Shown: positions 34,901 to 35,117 of the stretch, in pieces
How positions within the stretch are numbered: the stretch's first letter is position 1
How the letters are laid out: each line of letters starts with the position of its first letter
Assembly (NCBI GenBank): GCA_016208685.1
Contig: JACQXM010000013.1
Location: 48,958 to 84,074 of the forward strand
Length of the DNA: 35,117 bases
Source of the DNA: Planctomycetota bacterium
GTDB lineage: Bacteria; Planctomycetota; Phycisphaerae; UBA1845
Reading direction: 5' to 3'
Translations under genes and position numbers: made by a program
The notes under the pieces: generated by a model
Database searches by the model: none
What the model was told of the DNA's origin: nothing
What the model saw: only the letters and a program-made list of their open reading frames with translations

Positions 34901-35117
34901 AGCGGCGGGCGCATCACGCTCGGCGGCGGTTTGTCGTCCCCGGCCGGCGCATCGACGGAAGCGACTCGCCCACCCCCGAAGCGATGGGCCAGTTAAGACA
35001 AAGGGCGCTGGCGCGGGTACAAGGGTTTTTCCGCCGGCAAGGCTCGATGGGCCTGGGAAACGCTTCCGGGTGAGTGCCACCGGCGGGAAGACCTCCCTCA
35101 GGGGAACGACATCAAAA
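34901..35117. other. Right-end intergenic sequence
   Basis: No gene is complete here. CCGCCGG (35031-35037) can pair with CCGGCGG (about 35080-35086) around an interior that can fold further, and an AAAA run closes the window. This could be a structured leader of a gene beyond the edge or chance GC pairing. I match no known riboswitch. Confidence 0.3.

Noticed and set aside
35031..35117. Possible riboswitch at the right end
   Set aside because: The closing stem and inner pairs are short, and the sequence does not match any riboswitch core that I know; the downstream gene is outside the window.

Overview
The window is a GC-rich bacterial chromosome segment, most likely from a Planctomycetota bacterium. 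The evidence for this is a combination of traits: a DUF1570-type exported metallopeptidase, a large secreted protein with a two-loop dockerin-like calcium module and FnIII/CARDB-like domains, a DUF2344 (TIGR03936) gene overlapping an RNase E/G gene, and an interspersed pyrimidine-rich repeat of a kind I recall from that phylum. The phylum call is an inference from gene content; there is no rRNA here. I see no tRNA, rRNA, CRISPR array, transposase or integrase. Most genes look like stable chromosomal housekeeping or envelope genes, not recent imports.

Layout. 106-9273 is a forward block: a TPR-like exported protein, a membrane-bound nucleotide-sugar 4,6-dehydratase of the WbpM/FlaA1 type, a repeat-bearing gap, a YjdF/DUF2238 membrane protein, a GT-C-like polytopic protein, the GTPase HflX, and an exported metallopeptidase whose start overlaps the hflX stop. 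A VOC-family protein follows and converges on the reverse dnaG-rpoD pair, which has a near-consensus promoter at 13895-13923. Next comes a reverse membrane-anchored coiled-coil protein (13980-15389), a divergent MFS transporter (16044-17402), and a reverse exported HEAT-repeat protein (17435-19756) that contains an apparent receiver-like domain.

After a 5'-truncated-looking forward ORF (about 20086-20637) lies a reverse RNA/translation cluster: the DUF2344 protein overlapping RNase E/G. PtsI (enzyme I of the phosphotransferase system) and a LolA/DUF2092-like exported protein follow. A small-protein region (27284-28586) encodes a His/Cys-repeat lipoprotein, an 87-residue conserved-looking protein and two tiny membrane peptides of 26 and 27 residues, each with a strong ribosome binding site. 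A self-contained cold-shock gene with promoter, long leader and terminator comes next, and then a 1789-residue modular secreted protein fills the right end.

Coherent functional groups are limited: replication/transcription initiation (dnaG-rpoD), RNA decay (DUF2344-RNase E/G), surface glycan synthesis (dehydratase plus GT-C-like protein), and several exported proteins of unknown role. The best candidates for undescribed biology are the exported HEAT/pseudo-receiver protein, the HxHGPGCGH-repeat lipoprotein, the pair of tiny membrane proteins, and the coiled-coil protein with a BRCT-like tail.
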